Both the position numbers and the translations under genes were made by a program. The notes under the pieces are model-generated. The model was not told the origin of the DNA and did no database searches. It saw nothing but the letters and a program-made list of their open reading frames with translations. This document shows positions 1 to 12,126 of a DNA stretch of 64,000 nt, piece by piece (within the stretch, counting starts at the first letter, position 1; each line of letters starts with the position of its first letter). The stretch lies in contig CM039182.1 of the NCBI GenBank assembly GCA_008360975.2, positions 25,888,324-25,952,323 on the forward strand, written 5' to 3'. The DNA is from Lichenostomus cassidix (Eukaryota; Chordata; Aves; Passeriformes; Meliphagidae).

Positions 1-427
1 GAGTGAGGCACTCAGGGTGGCCATACTTTCAATAAGTATTGTATTGCCCTATTGTCATATTGAAACATATACTTTCTATAAGCAAGGACTTACTACATTC
101 AAGGTATGTTTTAGCACACCTGGCCCATTGGTCTGTCTCTGACATGACATCCAGGAAAAGGTCTCCAGTCTTTCCTGACATTTGCATGGAACTATTTTCA
201 GTGTTCATGTCCTTGGGCTGGCTCATAAGTGGAAGACAGTTTGTCTGAGGTTTCAGGACTGTCATTGTGGCTCATACAGGACTTTTTGACAACTTTTATT
301 TCCTATTGACTATCAAAGCTACATTTCTGCCTTTATTTTTATTTCATTTTTATTTTTAATTTACTTCTTCCCTTAATTTCTCTACTCAGGATAGTCTTTG
401 TAATCCACCTGGCCCCGCTGTGGTTCC
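1..427. other. Unassigned AT-rich sequence
   Basis: I see no gene or recognisable repeat here. Overlapping open frames on both strands (29-265 minus, 39-248 plus) are short and match no protein family I know. The block ends where the LTR-like sequence starts at 428. Confidence 0.6.
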
Positions 428-895
428 TGTCTTGGGTTTGGCCAGGACAGAGTCAATTTTTTCACAGTAGCTGTGAGGGGGCAGGAGCCTGGAGCCTTGT
501 GAGTATGTCTGGGTTGTTATTCCACACCAGGTACACCATCCTTGGGGGACAGAAGGAAGGGAGTCTGCTTCTGAGAAGATGGGTATATCTTTGGGTGGAA
601 AAAAGTGTGCCAGGGTGGGGAACCTTTTAGCCATTGTTCTTTGTCTTGGGGTGGAACCAAAGTTGGGTCAGGTTGGGTGAGCATTTGTCATGTAAATCAC
701 CCTCACTTTTGTACACTTTCTGTTACTAGTATTGTTACTGTTCATTTTCTTATCTCATTGCTTTTTCCAGTATGTTGTTCTTAACTTGTGATCTCTGCCT
801 TTTGTCTCCCACCAGAGGGAAAGAGGGAGGAGGCTTGTGGTTTTCTTTTTTAGTGGGAATACTAAGTTGGGGACTACCATTCCTAAACCAGGAAA
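428..895 (+). mobile_element. Diverged ERV LTR (ERVL-like family of birds), probably solo and internally deleted
   Basis: The start, TGTCTTGGGTTTGGCCAGGA, followed by an AGAGTCAATTTT-like stretch, closely resembles the first bases of a widespread bird ERVL-type LTR as I remember it. Downstream, in the expected order, come a GTTATTCCACACCA-like segment, a GGTGAGCATT...TTTTGTACA segment, a pyrimidine-rich ATTGTTACTGTTCATT region and a purine-rich GAGGGAAAGAGGGAGGAGG segment. The end near 895 (TAAACCAGGAA) resembles the family's TTAAACCA...ACA terminus but is degraded. The copy is shorter than the usual LTR, so internal deletion is likely. No clear target duplication or intact poly-A signal is visible, and no internal retroviral genes flank it. 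Family assignment is from memory and not verified. Confidence 0.55.
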
Positions 896-2497
896 ATTCT
901 GTATCATGGCTCAAATGAGACTAAACTGATGAGGTCTGTATTTTGTATCATGTAATTTTTAATAGCTTGATGTACTTTTTCCAGTTCCCTATGGTTTTGA
1001 AAGCTCAAATGGAGTTTCTTTGTCCTTCTAGTTTGCATACTGACCTACAGCAGTGATGCTTGTTCATAGCTACATGCTCAGAACGACATGAATCCCTTTC
1101 CAAAATGACGTAGCATATGATCTGGTCATGCAGCTTTCATACATTCAGTTGTAAAACTACCAAGAATCTGTTTGTAGACATGTCACACAGTAACTGAAGG
1201 TTGTCCTATATTTTTTTTGCTTACTTTTACCAATAAATAATGTATGCCCAAAAAGGAATAGAGATTTTGAAAATCAGGAACTTACAGAAGTATTGTCAAT
1301 AATGAAACCAAAATATTTTAATTGTAATATACAGTCTAAAAGATCCTTGATCCCTTGAATTCTGCAGAATACAACTATTTTTTTTACAGAACTTTTGGGA
1401 AAAAGTTACAGATTATATTCCTGCCAGAATCAATAACAAGAAATAAAATGGAGTGTCCCAGGCGGTCATTTGAAATTGTGCTGCTATCAGTTAATGTATT
1501 GGAATTAGACTGAACTATATGAGTTTATTTTTAGGCAAACTATTGGTCTCTGTTAAACAAATTTTAAAGGTAACAGGAGACCACTTCTGATATGTCCTGG
1601 CTGAAAACATTTCACCTGGAGGAATTAGCCCATGCTCCTTGGACCCAGAATTATAATGCCATCTGGCACATATTATTTCAGAATCAAGTTCTTAATGAGA
1701 TAAGGTCGAGCCAAACATAGATTCAGGGTACAAAAGAGTTTAATAATCTTTTATTCATTATGGTGGACATTTGCATATACTTTATGAGACCAGTTATTAC
1801 AAGAAACTTTTCACCTTCTAGCATTCTTTAAAATACTGTGGTATGTAGCTCTTTCTAAAACATCCATAATATTGTTATTTCTGTTTTTTTCTATATTTAG
1901 ATTCTTGTCTATTGGGGTTCAAATTTATGTTAAAATAATTGCATTATGTCACACATAATTAAACACATTTTATAATCTAAGACAATAATAGTGGAATACT
2001 GAAGACCCAACATTCTCATTTCCAATCAATATAAGTTAGAGCAGTCAAATGTTTGAAATTTCAACTCTTAAGTCCAGTTATCTCCAGTGTTACTGAATTT
2101 TGCTATAAGCAGACAAGGGTATAGTTTGCTTTCTGGGGATGCATATTTATACATATTCACACACACATCACAGTCAGTAATCTGCTCACCCTAGATGGCC
2201 AGCTAGTATAGCATTGCTAAGATAAAACAGTTCTTTTACACCACATCACAAAAGGAATGGTATTATTATCAATATATCTGCTTGCTCTTGACTTCTCACC
2301 TATGATAAAGGCTGAGGGCAGTCTTCAGTTCAATTTCAGGTGAAACAAAGAGATTCAAACAAAAAAGGTCTTGTGCAGGCATATCATGCACACTGCCTAA
2401 TGTAGCTGTATTTTCATTACCCACACAATGGAAAGGGCCAGTTAAGATTCATCTTGCCTTGGTACATATAATACATCTGGCCATATTTGAATTAATT
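896..2497. other. AT-rich unique sequence, no gene seen
   Basis: This stretch contains short A and T runs (for example the T run near 1378-1385) and no open frame of about 60 codons or more. I see no splice-flanked exon, RNA gene or repeat in it. Confidence 0.5.
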
Positions 2498-2555
2498 GTC
2501 TAAGTCCCATTAGAGTCAATGAAGATATAGCCAATACAGTCAATAGCATCTAGAG
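2498..2555. repeat. Possible remnant of an ancient amniote repeat (CATTGAAGTCAATG-type core)
   Basis: The block reads as two degenerate, oppositely facing copies of a CCCATTGAAGTCAATG-like word: CCCATTAGAGTCAATG at about 2507-2522, then a CAATACAGTCAATAG segment. This paired palindromic signature is familiar from old dispersed repeats shared by turtles, crocodilians and birds. I cannot name the family, and the copy is short and eroded. Confidence 0.4.
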
Positions 2556-3140
2556 AGCAGTTCTTCTTGTCCTAAATTTGATCAGATGAATTGTTCTTTA
2601 AACTCCATTAACTGTATTGATTATCTCCCCAAGAATATAATGGAGCTCAGACAGTAAGTCTGCTTTGGACAGGCTAGATGGTAGATATCTAGAGCAAGAA
2701 TTTCATGCTCTCTGCTGTTGTTCTCTGGTATGAAATCTGGTTGAAATACTGGTGACTCAAAAGCATTTAAATATAAGAATAATATTCAGATCATAAAAAA
2801 ACTTCATAGAATAATACTTTATATTCCAGATCTGGCTACACAAATGGAAAACAGCCTCAGAAGAAAAGAACTGATTTCTATTTTCTCTTTTGGATTTGTG
2901 GAGAAGCCTAGAAGATCCTTTTCTGTGCAAAATCTCATATGGCTGTTCAGGGTAGATATTTACCCTCAAATCTGAAGTAACTGTGGCCACTGTCTGAATG
3001 TTTGGTATGTGTGTTGCTCAGAACAAAGAGCTTAACTATGTAACTAGCTCAGTAGGCCATTCACAGCTACTTCATTGTCCTTCCCTGCTGACTTGCCTTT
3101 TTGTATTGTGTCATCTTCATGAATTCTAAACTTACAGAGA
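2556..3140. other. Unassigned sequence upstream of the plus-strand LTR
   Basis: No gene or repeat is recognised. The last bases before the LTR, AGAGA at 3136-3140, are a near match to AGAGC just after the LTR and may be an aged target duplication. Confidence 0.45.
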
Positions 3141-4229
3141 TGTGTTGGTTTTGCTTGGCCTGGTTTTTGGTAGCAGGGGGCCACAAAGATGGGTTCTGTG
3201 AGAAGCTGATGGAAGCTTCCACCATGTCCAGCAGAGCTAATCCCTGATGGCTCTGAGCATGGGCATGCTGCTGGCCAAGGCTGGGCCAATCAGAAATCTT
3301 GGTTACACCTCTGTGATGACATATTTAAGAAGAAATGAAAATGAAATACTTGTTTTCCTAGCCAGAGGAAAACTAGTGTTTTCCTAGCCAGAGAAGGAGG
3401 AAGAGGTGAGAATATGTGAGGGAAACAACAGGAAGAGATTGAGGGCAGTGAAGAAGGAGGGGGAGGAGGTGCTCCAGGTGCCAGAGCCAAGATTCCACTG
3501 CAGGCCATGGTGAAGACCATGGTGAAGCAGCTGTGTCCCTGCAGCCCATGGGGTACACAGGGGATGCAGAGATGCACCTACAGCCCATGGTGAGGTGCTC
3601 ACCCCAGAGCGGGTGGATGCCTAGAGGAGGATGTGGTCCAGAGGGAGTCCCAGGGGAGAGAGGGGGCCCTGCTTCCAGGCTGGAGCAGCCTGGCCTTGGA
3701 GGTCTGCACCCTGTGGATGAGGGACCCACACTGCAGCAGTTTTGAGAGGATGTCTGCCTGTGGGAGGAGCTCACGTTGCAGCGGTTTTGAGAGGACTGCT
3801 GCTTGTGAGATTGGACCCACATCAGAGACATTCACAGAGAACTGTCTCCCGTGTGAGGGACCCCATGGCATAGCAGTGGAAGGACTTCTTTCCCAGAGTT
3901 GTGGAAGAAGATCCCAGTGATGACCTGACCAAAACTCCCACCCCCTGTCTCCCTGCACTGATGGTGGGAAGGAGGGAGGGGTTGGGGAAAGAAAGGGTGT
4001 CTTTAAGGGCTTATTTTACTTCTCATTATCCTCCTCTGTCTCTGTTAGTAATAAGCTCACTTTTTAAGTTGAGCCTGTTTTGCCCTTGGAATGTTTCCTC
4101 CTGGTCCTTATCTCAACTCATGAACCCTTCATTAAATTTTTTTCTCTCCTCTGCCCGGCTGTGTTCGGGGAGAGCGAGTGAGCAGCTGTTGTGGGTGCCT
4201 GGCATTTGGCCAGTGTCCAAACCATGACA
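3141..4229 (+). mobile_element. Solo LTR of an ERVL-like endogenous retrovirus, copy A (about 1.09 kb)
   Basis: The element starts TGTGTTGGTTTTGCTTGG and ends CCATGACA, giving the TGT...ACA termini of retroviral LTRs. The flanks AGAGA (3136-3140) and AGAGC (4230-4234) match at four of five positions, which fits the 5-bp duplication typical of ERVL-type integration after some decay. Landmarks in order: a TATA-like ATATTTAAGAAG near 3321, repeats of a CAGCCCATGGTGAAG-like word around 3500-3590, two 45-bp tandem units at 3733-3822, and a candidate poly-A signal ATTAAA at 4131-4136. The whole unit has a second copy in reverse orientation at 54888-55960, which confirms both edges. No gag, pol or env sequence is attached, so this is a solo LTR. 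Open frames in it, such as 3373-3831 on the minus strand, come from its GC-rich composition and are not genes. Confidence 0.85.
3733..3822 (+). repeat. 45-bp tandem units inside LTR copy A
   Basis: GCAGCAGTTTTGAGAGGA at 3733 recurs as GCAGCGGTTTTGAGAGGA at 3778, a period of 45 bases. A third, weaker unit may follow to about 3860. The homologous part of LTR copy B shows a comparable 43-base spacing at 55344 and 55387, so the repeat is probably a property of the LTR family. Confidence 0.7.
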
Positions 4230-4234
4230 AGAGC

Positions 4235-7200
4235 CCAAAGAAATTACTGTAACCACCTAATAAGCCCTCCTGACAGACTTGGCCATGAGAGTTCCCTGAA
4301 TAATAACTGCTTGAACTTGAATCATATCTTGATTTTAAAATTGGTGAAAAAAAAATCTATCACTGTCATCAATAAATGGTTCTAGCTAAAACCTTCCCCC
4401 TTATTTCCCATATGAGCTTTTCTAGCCTTTATAGTGATCAAAGCAGAACGCTAGAACAGAAAGCTGTCTATTATCATGTTTTTCTTTCTTTAGCATATAA
4501 TTACAGATGGAACAAGATAAGCAAGGTCTTTCCTGCTGACTAGATATGTATGGTAGCTGGCAGAGTATAGTGTCCTTTTCCAAGCTGTCTTAATGGAACT
4601 GTTTCATGTCAGATAAATGATTAAATATTTATCACGGAGGGGTCTTGGGTCTCTGTTTCGTGCTTCTCAAGGGAATACAGTGACCATTGGGTCAGTCTTT
4701 AAGTAGCTGGCCCACTGGATTATTTATATAGAATGTCATCATGCTAAAAAAAGGTATGATTGATCCTATTTCCATAGCCAGGATACTCAGTTGGGATGTA
4801 AAAATGTTTTGTCTGAGTTGGGCAAAGAAGAACCTTAAACTAAGGACCCGTGTATGCAGGTAACTGCACAACTACTGAATTATGCCTACTCTGGGTGAGG
4901 TTTCTTTTCTTTTGTTCAGGATAAAAATTCCAATATACCTAAAGACTCTTTCCAACTTTCAAACATTCCCACTGCATTAATTTTAAAAATTTTGTTTAGG
5001 AGAAATAGGATTTTCTCCCAGAAGAATGCCTGTTGAAAAAATTTTCAACCTGTTGCTTTCCAGCTATAGCTGTGGATAACAATCCCCTCTTTACACAGAG
5101 AAAATTCTCACTATTCTTCTGTTATTTTCTTGGTCTTCTTTCTCCCCAGAGCAGGTGTAAGGAAGCAGATGAGGGCAGTGTTTTGTTTGTTATTTTCCAG
5201 TCACTTCTCACTGAAATGTAAAATCTTCTCTCTAAATTCTTAATTCCTTATTTCTGAAAATTTCCTCTTTCCAATGGCAAAATAATTTTACTCTTCCTTT
5301 AAACTAAATTCAAGATAATCCCTTCTCAGCAGAATATCAGAAGAGAAGTTTGTGATCAAAAGCATAATGCCAGCTTACATGATTTTCAAATAATGATTTC
5401 CTGTCCCAAATTTTTCAAGGCATACTGATATTTTCCCATTTGGGGAAAAGCTTTATATTCAAAACTCCTATTGGAAATATTTGTAGAGTTAAATGCTGAT
5501 GCTGGTACAGGGATTGTATAAAGATATGGAGCCACCCTTTGCCTCAAAACACTTCCAGTTTGGGCAGACATGGCACTGGATTCACAAACCTACAAGGACT
5601 GCAGTACGCTGAAGCATGGGTAATTATGCACAAATATATATTATATTTCTATGCCATATTTTACTTTGTATCAATAGATATAACTTCTTCAATGTCCAGG
5701 CATCACTGCATTGCCTTTAAAAAATGTTAATATTCCCAGTTCTGCAGAATTACAAATGATGTGGAGATTTAAGGGAATAAATGGTAGTAGCTTTTCAGAA
5801 TTTTTTTATAGGGAACTCTTTGGGAGAGAGTGGCTACAATTTATCTCCCTGCTTTTCCCCATGTTGCCTTGTTAAAGCCTGCCTGCCAGTGGGATAGCCC
5901 TGAGGGGTGCAGACTTCCATTCAGTGGAAACAAAAGGAGCTCAAAAATTGTAGTCACATTCCTGGCTGTGGGGAGCTAGGGCAAAGGGAGGTGCAGTGTC
6001 AGCAAATCAACACTGACCTCCTGTGAACAGACCTAGGACTTTTCATGGTCATCATGCTCAGAGAAATGCTACTGAGTAGATTAGACCAAATGCAGAGTAG
6101 TATCTGTTGCACTGAAGCCTGGAATGTTTGTCTTTATTTCGTTGTCTCTTATTTTGGACCTGACAAAAATTATTTGTCCATTCTAATACGTTATCACATA
6201 AAGTGCTATGATCTTTTGGAATTTTCTGTCCTACAGAAATGAGTTTTTCCTGATTTCACAGACTACACTCATTAGGAAAGAACAGCATCTAACATTTTAA
6301 TTTTGGACTGGGGATACTTTTAGTGATGTTTTCAATGAGGATGGTTAATATGCTCTTGCTGGTAATCTGCATGTTACATCACAGCATCCTTGTATGGTGT
6401 CATTCCTTTTTCTTTCCATCCCTAAAAGATATTTCTAGCCCTTAGGTTATCTGTTGTAACACAGTCCCAGGTGGAGACTTCTATTATTGCAAAGGTTTCA
6501 TTTCATGAGAATATCTTAAATGGGTTCTTAAACTCTTTGTAAAGAAGGGTAGGCATTACACCCCTCAGCACGACTGCTGGAGAAGGGAATCCCAAAATAG
6601 TTTCCAGATAAATTTCAGATAAATTTCAGTTGTTTTTCAATTAAATATTTTCCATGATTACAGTTAATCTTAGCATTTTTCAAGATTTTTTTTGGTATAT
6701 GGCATTAAAAAAGCAGATTTTTACTGTTTATTTTAGCTTTAAATTTGCCTTGGTTTATCTTCTCTTTACCCCCAGTTTCCCCTTTTCATATGTCTGCTCT
6801 GTTTTCATTCTATATGAGCAGTTCTGAGTGAGCTGATGGACCCCTCTGAAGCAGACAAAATCACACCTGAGTCTTTAAGGTTTATTGGTTTCTGCCTGTA
6901 ATGAAGTTGGGTTGGTCATGGGCAGCCTGAAGAAGCTGGGGCAGGTTTGTTCAGCTGTCTGCTTTTGGTCAGAAGATGTGAGAAGGCAGTATTGGTAAGA
7001 AGAATATATAAAAGGCTCAGCTTTCAATAGTGCTGGTGACTTGTGGGAAAGAATTTGTGCAGAGATTGAGTCTAACAGTAGAAAAAATAGTATGGAATGA
7101 AGAACATCAAGACCTTTGCAACCCATGTTGCTCATGTGAAGAGTTTTTGTGCTGTGTGACTTTCCAATATTTCATCTGAATTAATAAATTGTGGAAGAAG

Positions 7201-8364
7201 GACATGAAGAGATTCACTGACATGATGTTCCTCTCATGTTAGGGGACAAAACAGTGGCTGTAATAAGCCTTCTTAATGCTGGGGAAGAGTTCCAGAGTAA
7301 ATGAGAGAATAAAGGAACAACAAAGAATCAGCAGAAGTTTTTGGGAATTAAAATGAAAATTCTTGGTAAAAGAGAAAGCAAACAGTGAGATTTTATTATT
7401 ATGTGGTGAAATATCCTGTCATAGTATACTGTACAGTTAACCTTTCTGAACCACTGGAGATTTATTCCATCTGGCTAAATGCGAACCATTTAACAAAGCT
7501 TAGAGATCAAGTAATTAACATTGCCATTGAATACCACTTATAAACATCAAACTCAAAAAAACTTTAGTGTCTTTTTAAATTTGTGATATTTTCCCTTTTG
7601 TCACTGTTCTTAAAATGCATGAATATACCCACAAGTATTAACTGAATCTCATCTAGTTGGTTTTTTTTTTTTAATGGTTATGCTTTAAAAATTCTACTTC
7701 TGTGGATTTTTCCTTCATTAGTATTTTTGTGGTCTCTGCTGTCATAACCTGAGCAAAATTTGGGCATTCTCTGTGTATTTACATACCTCAAACTTGAATA
7801 CCAGAGTTTCACATTGACATATTTTGGCAATAACTAACCAGTCCCATGAAACTATAGGTACATTTCAGTTATATAAAATTGATTTTTTTTTTTGCTTTTC
7901 CCTGTGCTGTCCATGGCCTGCTAGAACTTCAGACCAATACGTAGGCCTTTGCCTTTAGCTCATGAAGACAGTATTTTACGATGTAATGAGTAGTTGTCTC
8001 AGGATATTAAAAAAAGTATGGTGTTTACTGTATGTACAAATACAATCTATGTTCACTAAATTTTGAAACCATTGTTTAACATTTTGATGGAAGAGGAATC
8101 TATAACTTTACATCTCTGCAGATTCTGACTTGGCTTTACTGTGGCTGTACAGAGCAGCAACAACAGTGTGAATACTATCCAGTGTGGTCATGGGCAGTGT
8201 TAAAGCGTTCTAATGATGTATTCATATAGTTAGCTGGCTTTTGATTCTCCAGCCAATGAAACAGACATTACACATTCAAGCAGGATTATACATCTGGAGG
8301 TCTAGGCAATATTTACAAGGGATCAGGCTTATTTTCTTATAGCAACTGTAACTGAGAGGATTAC
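4235..8364. other. Unique AT-rich stretch, no gene recognised
   Basis: I see no protein family match. The short open frames (4191-4385, 5033-5221, 5539-5730, 6045-6242, 6875-7135) are at chance length. Minor features are an 11-bp duplication (CAGATAAATTT twice, 6605-6626) and a TATATAAAAGG box at 7005-7015 with AATAAA at 7183-7188. That spacing resembles an LTR or a cryptic promoter, but I cannot assign it. Confidence 0.45.
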
Positions 8365-8530
8365 TAAAGCACTGAGTTGGTGTCAGACAACCAGGATTTA
8401 TTCCTTACTACCTGTATCACTTTGGGCAATTCACTTAATCTCCCAGTGCTTCAATTCTCTGCTCAGAAATGGGGACAAAAATGCTTCTTACCTTACAGGT
8501 ATTTCAGATGTATGGACTGCAAAAAGAAAT
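8365..8530 (+). mobile_element. Ancient MIR-like (CORE-SINE / L2-tailed) SINE relic
   Basis: The segment follows the MIR consensus in order. A GAGT...GTCAGACAACCAGGATTTATTCCT part corresponds to the core. After that come CACTTTGGGCAATTCACTTA, then TCTCCCAGTGCTTCAATTCTC, then AAATGGGGACAAAAATGCTT and a CTTACCTTACAGGTATTTCAG segment. These correspond to the well-known run from TTGGGCAAGTCACTTAACCT through CTCAGTTTCC to AAATGGGGATAATA and the L2-like 3' end. MIR and L2 relics are abundant in mammals; in birds they are sparse and highly eroded. This copy is unusually easy to recognise. The tRNA-like head is not clear, so it may instead be only the L2-type tail. Confidence 0.7.
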
Positions 8531-9452
8531 GATGAGTGGATGATTCTCTGTTCAGGGGCAGTCAGGTGCCCATCTGCTGGTCTGACAGGGATGAGAGGTG
8601 TGCTGATTTCTGGGAGCTAAGGTCCAACATGCTGCCAAGGGGGTGCCACAGCTTGTCAAGAGCACAGACTTCTGTCCATTGCTACCTTTTCACGGAGGAA
8701 TAGATAACACTGCAAGCTGGAACCTGGACAAGATGGAAGAAGACTTCAAAGCTCTGGATGTGCAAGTAAAGTATTGGTTCCCAAGTTATCTTTTCTTGCA
8801 TTTCACCAGTTAGAGAAAAGGGTGCAGCCAGAAATAGACATATTATGCAAACAAACTTATGGCTTAGTGGCTGGTGCTGGCTTGAGGGTTTTGGCTTTGA
8901 AGAGGCAAGGGAATCTTGAGCAGTAGGATGTCTAGCTTGAGGATGTGGACTTTAAATGGAAGGACTTAGGGGGCAGGGTTCAAAGTTTTTTTGTTTCTTT
9001 TAAGGTGATATCAAGGTAGAAGACCATAATGGGTTATTATGCTTCATTTTCTTGGTTAATCCATAGCTTAGGACAGAAGAGGGAAAGGGGCAATAGAGGA
9101 CGAGGACACAAGGTGAGAGCAGGTAAGAAAAGGTTGTTCTCTGAGATCTGAGAAATCAGAAGTTCTGAGAGTGAATGACCCAGGAACTGAGGGCCAGATG
9201 TGTCTGTGGGGTTGTCTGATGGAAAGACAGGACAGCATAGTGTCCCACAGGCCCTCTGGAGCTAAATGTCCAGAGCAAAACTCAGCTATCATTTTAACAA
9301 TGGGAGAAGTAACAGAGACTACTCAGGCTCTTGGCTTTCTGCTGTTCAAGCATAGGGAGACCTACGTTGGACAATCGGCTTAGTCACCTGCAGAGAAAGG
9401 TAACTTAGTGACCCCTGAACAAAGCAAGGATAACTTTCTGCTGTCAAGCTTC
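8531..9452. other. Unassigned sequence
   Basis: This block is slightly purine-rich (about 8830-9170), with open frames at 9068-9292 minus and 9171-9383 plus that overlap each other and match nothing known. No repeat is recognised. Confidence 0.4.
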
Positions 9453-9565
9453 CAGAATCTCCAAAGACAGAGATTTCATAATCTCTTTGGACATTCCACC
9501 TATCAATTTATTACTGCTATTATAAAATAAAAAAAGAAAAAGCCCTTATCTCAACATGCTTTGGA
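9453..9565 (-). mobile_element. CR1 LINE fragment, minus strand
   Basis: Read on the plus strand, CTCCAAAGACAGAGATTTCA followed by TAATCTCTTTGGACA parallels the reverse complement of the CR1 3' region, where a conserved CAGAGAGGTTGTGGAATCTC segment precedes a TCCTTGGAG segment. The following ATTACTGCTATTATAAAATA and AAAAAGAAAAAGCCCTTATC parallel the next CR1 segment, which usually reads TCACTGTCATTGTAAAAAA in this orientation. Both ends are lost. It is a short, old piece, so the exact limits are approximate. Confidence 0.5.
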
Positions 9566-12126
9566 AGCCACAGCAGAAGGCATTAGTAGACTTGCCCCAT
9601 GCAGTCTGGATTTTGGACTGTACACTTGCACATCCAGGGATTTCAGATATACCAACAGGACATCTTTACTGTCTTGGTCGAAGAAGAATGAAGCTCATAA
9701 ATTGAGCATAAAAGGACATCTGCCTCACTGAAATTTGTGTGAAATCCTCTTGTCTCTGATGTTACAACCATTTTTTATGAGGAACCACCTGCTACACTAC
9801 AGAGAAAATGTAGATGCAAGACTTTCTGGTTGAAACAGTAAGATTATGGAAAGAAACTCTGTGCCTTTGACTCACTGTAATGTGAGACTACGCCTCCTCT
9901 CACACAAAAACTGTTCCTAAAAAATGTGCAGGTAAACATCATGGAAGTTAGCAATAAAAAATAGCAAACAATTGGAGGTGGAAAACTGTACGTACAGTTA
10001 TCATTACAGTGAAAGGTTGTTTGAACAAGTAGGCCCAATAGCAAAATTCTCTTTTTCCACATTTTTTTAAAACAAACTTTTCGTTTAGTTACACTAATCT
10101 CATAATATGTCCTCTTTAATGTTGGGGTGACCTTACTTGAGATATGTATTAAAATATTTTGCTTACATCACACCAAGCATTGATGCTTCCTAAAGTTTAT
10201 TAGATCCTAAAATTTGTGACATACAGTGAAGGACAAGAATTGTGAATGTGTGGCTTTGAAATTCCCATCTGTTGAGTTGCCCTGCTCAGTGAAAAGCCAG
10301 ACTAGAAAGAACACCACTGAAGTGATACAGTGGCGGTAAGTCCCTCCTTACCATGTCCTCATTTTATTTTTCCAATCTCAAAAGTCAGCACCAGGGTAAG
10401 TTCCTAATATTAAAATAGTTTGCTCTTTGGGTAAGTAGCTTGATTCCATCATTAGTTGTGGTGTTTTCTTTTAAATTTGTTGGGCTTTATCTGATCTTAA
10501 GTTACAAAGAAAGGAGACCTTGGCAGATTGCCTAGTCTACCCAGCATTGTATATTGGAGCAGATGATGGCTTTTTCTCCAGAATAATGGGTTAGGGTAAG
10601 AGGGTTGTTTTCAAACCTTTATGTTTGTTCTCACTGCTGTTTGTACATCTCATATATCAACAAAAAAGCAAAAAGTTTTTGGAGCTAGACCAGATGAAAT
10701 TTGCGTGACTGACTAATAGTCCTGCAAAGGGCCACATGGAATTTTTGATAGGTTTATTTGGGCTTATTAATGAACAATGTAAGAAAATCATGCCCAAACT
10801 AATTCAAATGCTTCTTGTTTTGTTGCTCACAACTCACATTTGTTAGATATAAAAAACTAGTTGGAATATGCTCTGATTTTGAAGGAAATTGGTGGTGTAT
10901 AAAAATTATTTTAGTGCATGCTTTCTGCTTTATTTGTGAAATGAAACCTACAGTAAGTGAAATCTTATTGGCAGAACATGTACACATTATAGGCTTATCA
11001 ACAAGAGCTCTAAAGAATATAGATATTTCTATTTCTTTAATTTCATTCTTTACATTCATTTCTTTGTATTTCTTAGTATATTTGTACTGTGTTTATGAAG
11101 TGATATATCACAGACTGTGGTATGTGTAGTTTTGTACCAGTGTTTAAATTTAAAGAGCTCAAATCCAATTAAACTGTAATGGCTATGGTCATTGCATGTC
11201 ATCTATAAAAATTAGAAATAAAAATTTGCACTCAAGTCACATTTTGGTTATCAGAGGAGAATAAATGGGCATTTTGGGATAAAAAAAAGCTCAGAATATT
11301 AATATATTATAGAATATATATTAGACATTATAGGAAATATATATGCGCATACCTCATACTTGTATACTAACATAATTTTCATAGATTGTGGAGTACAGAA
11401 TGTTCAACGTGAAATTCAGGTAACTGAATATACTCAGATAATAGTAAGCACCTGCAGAACAGTAAGAGCTCGACTGATTTTGTAAGAACACTACATTTTA
11501 TCAGTCATCTCTCCTTTTTCTGTGGAAGCTACGAGGCACCTGACACCACTGTAAGGATAGGAGGAGAACAATGGAGTTAATGTTCAAGCATGCTTGAAGA
11601 AAACAGGAAATTACTTAGTTCCTTTGTATCTTTACACACCTCGTGGAATTGGCTTGAAGAGTGGGGAAGGTATGCTGTAGTACCAAAAGGAGTAGCAAGG
11701 ACTAATAGAAAAACCATAATATTTTCTGGAAGTACTTTAATTCCAGTGTTGTTCTTGAGATGATGCACGTGTTTTGAAACAGGTTGTGAAACACTTTCAG
11801 TACCTTTATCTTTAGGTATCATGTCCAGCCTTATCTCCAAATAATTTTTTGGGAAGGTGACTGAAAACCAAAGAAACTGACAACTCAAATTCCACTCACC
11901 ATCAGGAAGCACATCTTCAGGTTCTAGGACTACTGAAAAATCAAGTTGAAATTTAAGTCAATTGAACAATCTTCTGTATTAAAGAGAAGGGCAATTAGAG
12001 TTTTCTGGAAGATAGAAACACATTCCAAGCTACATCTTCAGTTAATTCACATTTAATTCCTCTACTGTTAAATATGTTTTGTTCGGTATTATAATTGTAC
12101 ATGATGTTTGATGCCATAACTTTACT
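9566..12126. other. AT-rich unique sequence, no gene recognised
   Basis: Open frames at 10799-11059 minus, 10815-11129 plus and 11577-11912 minus have no recognisable domain, and the first two overlap on opposite strands. Three consensus 5' splice-site words (GTAAGT) fall at 10336, 10396 and 10431, but no exon can be defined from them. Confidence 0.4.

Noticed and set aside
811..826. CTCF-like CCCACCAGAGGGAAAG
   Set aside because: The essential GGC is GGA here, and the word falls inside an LTR-like sequence.
3373..3831. Long overlapping open frames on the minus strand around 3.3-3.9 kb
   Set aside because: They lie inside LTR copy A and include its internal repeats; the equivalent frames recur in LTR copy B. 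They are not genes.
8960..8978. CTCF-like CTTAGGGGGCAGG
   Set aside because: The right half fits but the upstream CA contact is missing.
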